Of a stretch of DNA of 8,617 nt, positions 6,324-8,617 are shown one piece after another (position 1 is the first letter of the stretch; each line of letters opens with the position of its first letter). Source of the stretch: a bacterium ADurb.Bin374. GTDB lineage: Bacteria > Riflebacteria > Ozemobacteria > Ozemobacterales > Ozemobacteraceae. The stretch spans positions 1 through 8,617 of the forward strand of contig MWAR01000131.1 of assembly GCA_002068715.1 (NCBI GenBank). The letters run 5' to 3'. The notes below the pieces were generated by a model. The model was not told the DNA's origin. It searched no databases and was given only the letters and a program-made list of their open reading frames with translations. Position numbers and translations under genes: made by a program.

Positions 6324-8617
6324 CGTGCTGTTCCAGGGAAGTTTTCCCGCTTTTCCGACCGACTCGTTCGTGCTTCAGAAGCTCGGCGTTCTGCTTCGCG
6401 AGAGAAAAGCCGTTTCGAACGAGGAATGGGATACCCTTCGGAAAGAGAAGACCGACCCCGACGAACTGATTTTTGCCGTCGCCACCCGGCAGCAGGTGAC
6501 GCCCAGGATACTGGCCGAGATCGAGGCCACGATTCTCGACGTCGCGTTCGTCGACCTCGATGCGGTGCAGATTCCGTCCGAAGTGCTGAAGCTGTTCACG
6601 CTCGAACAGATGGTCGAACACAAGGCGATTCCGATCAAACTCAACGGACAGGAATTGCTGGTCGGCATGCTGGCGCCCGCGAAATCTTCCGAGATTTTCC
6701 AGACGCTCGGCGCCAATAACCCGACGCTCGCGCTCAAACCGGCCAAAGTGCTCTGGGATGCCCTCGAAAAGAAGCTCAAACAGCTGTCCGACCAGAAGAA
6801 GCCGGCCGCAGCGACGGGAGGCGGCAAGAAGGGCCCCCGCAAGCGCCTCGGTGACATCATCGTCGATTCCAAATACTGCACCGCCGAGCAGATGAAGGAT
6901 GCGCTCGACAAGGCGAAAAAAGACAAGACCCGTCTCGGTGCCTACCTGGTCAAGAACGGCATTCTCTCGAACAAACAGCTGTCGATCGCCCTTTCCAAAC
7001 AGTTCGACATCCCGTACATCGATCTCGAGGAAAGCCTCGTCGACCCGGTGCTGGCGACACTGCTTCCGAAGAAGCTCTGCTACGACCACATTCTGTGTCC
7101 GGTCAAAAAGGAAGAGAGCAAACTGGTCGTCGCGATGACCGACCCGACCGACATCATCACTATCGATCACATCGAGATGATGACGGGCATGCGCATCTCG
7201 CCGGTCGTCAGCTCAGAACTTTCGATTACGGCCGCCCTCGGAAAACTGTATGGCGAAAGCGTCGACGCCCTTGCCGACCAGGTGGGCGAGTCGGGCGCCG
7301 CCGAGAATGGGGATGATTCACTGGGCGAGCTGGGCGAGAACGCCGCGCCGATCATCAAGCTGGTGAACCTGATCATCACGCAGGCCGTCCAGACCGGTGC
7401 ATCGGACATCCACATCGAGCCGTTCGAAGACGAACTTCGGGTGCGGTTCCGTAAGGACGGTGTGATGAAGCTGCAGATGAAGCCGACGAAGGCGGCCCAC
7501 GCCGGTGTCGTCAGCCGCATCAAGGTCATGGCGAACCTCGACATCGCCGAGACGCGCTGTCCGCAGGACGGCCGCATCAAGCTCCATCTCGCGGAGCGCA
7601 AGGTCGACCTGCGCGTCTCGCTCGTCCCGTGCGTTTGGGGCGAAAAGGTCTGCATGCGCCTGCTCGACCAGGGCAACCTCAAGGTCAACCTCACCGACCT
7701 CGGCTTCGAACCGCACGTGCTCGAGCTGTTCATGGACGGCGTCAAGGCGCCGAACGGCATCGTGCTCGTCACGGGCCCGACCGGTTCGGGAAAGACGACC
7801 ACTCTATATTCATCGCTATTTTTGCTGAACAACCCAGCGATCAACATCATGACGGCCGAGGACCCGGTCGAATACAACCTGATGGGCATCAACCAGGTCC
7901 AGTGCCACGCCGACATCGGCCTCGACTTTGGCGCCGCGCTGCGCTCGTTCCTCCGCCAGGATCCGGACGTCATCATGATCGGCGAGATCCGCGACTTCGA
8001 GACCGCGAGCATCGCGATCAAGGCGGCCATGACCGGCCACCTGGTCATCTCGACGCTCCACACGAACGACGCGCCATCGACCATCAGTCGCCTGCTGAAC
8101 ATGGGCATCGAGCCGTTCAGCCTGACGACGTCGATCCGGGTCGTCGAGGCCCAGCGTCTCGTTCGTAAGATTTGTAAATCGTGCGCCGCCGAATACAAGC
8201 CGACACACGACGTCGTCAAATCACTGGGGATCACCCCCCAGCTCATGCAGAAGCTGCGGCTGACCGGATTCGACATCGACAATCTCACCTTCTCGAAGGG
8301 CACTGGCTGCCAGGACTGCGACAACTCCGGCTACAAGGGACGTCAGGGCATCTACGAGGTGCTCGCCATGACCGGAAAGCTCCGTGAGATGATCGAGAAC
8401 AAGGCCAGCACGGAAGACCTTCGCAGGCAGGCCCTCGCCGACGGCATGCTTTCTCTGCGCGAGTCGGCGATCTACAAGCTGCTGAACAACCGGACCTACC
8501 TCGGTATGGCTGTGCACAAGGGCACGGCGCATCCGGGCGAGCACGACGCGATCATCGACCGAGACCTGTGGGACAAGGTGCACGCGATCCTCGCCGAGAA
8601 CGTCCGCACCCGCTCGG
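6316..8617 (+). CDS. pilB: PilB/GspE-family assembly ATPase, C-terminus replaced by recombinase sequence, runs off window
   Basis: This is a cytoplasmic hexameric motor that powers extension of type IV pili or type II secretion pseudopili. 767 codons are visible. Two N-terminal MshEN/T2SSE_N-type domains can be seen (about 18-150 and 176-315), joined by a Gly/Lys-rich linker. The motor core follows: ASDIHIEP (362-369), Walker A GPTGSGKTT (487-495, K493), Asp box AEDPVEY (514-520), Walker B VIMIGEIRD (552-560) and His box GHLVISTLHTND (574-585). The zinc-binding tetracysteine C620/C623 and C665/C668 is intact. The family normally ends shortly after a GM..LRE..L.K...G.TT.EE motif. Here GMLSLRESAIYKLLNN (from 8446) continues as serine recombinase sequence instead of TT.EE. 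The ATG overlaps the TPR gene by 8 bases. pilB is preferred over gspE by general resemblance, but this is not certain. Confidence 0.88.
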   Translation, partial: MDDVLFQGSFPAFPTDSFVLQKLGVLLRERKAVSNEEWDTLRKEKTDPDELIFAVATRQQVTPRILAEIEATILDVAFVDLDAVQIPSEVLKLFTLEQMVEHKAIPIKLNGQELLVGMLAPAKSSEIFQTLGANNPTLALKPAKVLWDALEKKLKQLSDQKKPAAATGGGKKGPRKRLGDIIVDSKYCTAEQMKDALDKAKKDKTRLGAYLVKNGILSNKQLSIALSKQFDIPYIDLEESLVDPVLATLLPKKLCYDHILCPVKKEESKLVVAMTDPTDIITIDHIEMMTGMRISPVVSSELSITAALGKLYGESVDALADQVGESGAAENGDDSLGELGENAAPIIKLVNLIITQAVQTGASDIHIEPFEDELRVRFRKDGVMKLQMKPTKAAHAGVVSRIKVMANLDIAETRCPQDGRIKLHLAERKVDLRVSLVPCVWGEKVCMRLLDQGNLKVNLTDLGFEPHVLELFMDGVKAPNGIVLVTGPTGSGKTTTLYSSLFLLNNPAINIMTAEDPVEYNLMGINQVQCHADIGLDFGAALRSFLRQDPDVIMIGEIRDFETASIAIKAAMTGHLVISTLHTNDAPSTISRLLNMGIEPFSLTTSIRVVEAQRLVRKICKSCAAEYKPTHDVVKSLGITPQLMQKLRLTGFDIDNLTFSKGTGCQDCDNSGYKGRQGIYEVLAMTGKLREMIENKASTEDLRRQALADGMLSLRESAIYKLLNNRTYLGMAVHKGTAHPGEHDAIIDRDLWDKVHAILAENVRTRS
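8470..8617 (+). other. Serine recombinase 'recombinase domain' fragment, in frame with pilB
   Basis: Residues 719-767 of the pilB frame read IYKLLNNRTYLGMAVHKG, then PGEHDAIID, then LWDKVHAIL. This is the hallmark of the recombinase domain that follows the catalytic resolvase domain in large serine recombinases ([IV]Y.LL.N..Y.G....G...PGEH..I[IV]D..[LI]W..V...L). The catalytic serine domain is absent: everything before it is pilus ATPase. The fragment has no start of its own and is cut by the window end. The first seven residues (8470-8490) could belong to either protein. It may be an assembly artefact or a remnant of a mobile element joined to pilB. Confidence 0.8.

Noticed and set aside
7167..8324. 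Open frame of 385 codons on the minus strand inside pilB
   Set aside because: It lies opposite the Walker A, Walker B and His-box region of pilB. The product is Ser/Arg/Met-rich without known motifs, a composition artefact.
8440..8617. Programmed DNA rearrangement that interrupts pilB and is reversed by its own recombinase
   Set aside because: An excisable element would carry a complete recombinase gene. Here only a mid-protein domain is fused in frame, with no catalytic domain and no visible attachment-site repeat. The case is kept as a possible chimera or rearrangement instead.
1..8617. CRISPR arrays, tRNA or rRNA genes, complete insertion sequences
   Set aside because: I saw no regularly spaced direct repeats, no tRNA-like cloverleaf or rRNA signature and no transposase. 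The only mobile-element trace is the recombinase fragment at the 3' end.

Overview
The window is gene-dense, GC-rich bacterial DNA. It has one divergent gene pair around a short promoter region, one convergent gene pair sharing a hairpin terminator, and good Shine-Dalgarno sites ahead of several genes. The genes are housekeeping or cell-envelope types: DNA repair nuclease, peptidoglycan binding and cross-linking, AAA+ unfoldase, and type IV pilus or type II secretion motor. They point to a piliated, probably Gram-negative bacterium, perhaps from an uncultured lineage, since several proteins have unusual architectures. The phylum cannot be fixed from the sequence alone. Both ends cut through open reading frames, so this may be a short metagenomic contig.

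Layout: 1-461 (minus) is the N-terminal part of SbcD, a Mre11-type nuclease. 462-838 is a 377-base non-coding gap holding a dispersed-repeat-like element: two facing arms built on GTCGAA, with a third degenerate unit between them. 839-1393 (plus) encodes a membrane-anchored LysM protein. After two small tandem hairpins, 1476-3281 (plus) encodes a membrane-anchored penicillin-binding transpeptidase with an unusually long Ala/Glu/Pro-rich linker and no recognisable dimerisation domain. A perfect 15-bp hairpin at 3295-3327 separates it from a convergent gene (3340-4773, minus). That gene encodes a short Clp/Hsp100 ATPase with only one AAA+ module, of ClpC-like D2 type, behind an unrecognised N-terminal domain. 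A 110-base divergent promoter region follows. Next comes a two-gene operon on the plus strand: a roughly ten-unit TPR protein (4884-6323), overlapping by 8 bases a PilB/GspE-type assembly ATPase that starts at 6316 and runs off the window.

The LysM protein and transpeptidase form a likely cell-wall pair. The TPR protein and PilB form a likely pilus or secretion assembly pair, with tightly coupled translation. The most surprising feature is at the 3' end. The PilB reading frame passes without a break into the 'recombinase' domain of a serine recombinase, at a stretch (residues IYKLLNN, about 8470-8490) compatible with both families. This is either a chimeric assembly joint at a contig end or a genuine rearrangement, and it should be checked before anyone annotates a PilB-recombinase fusion.
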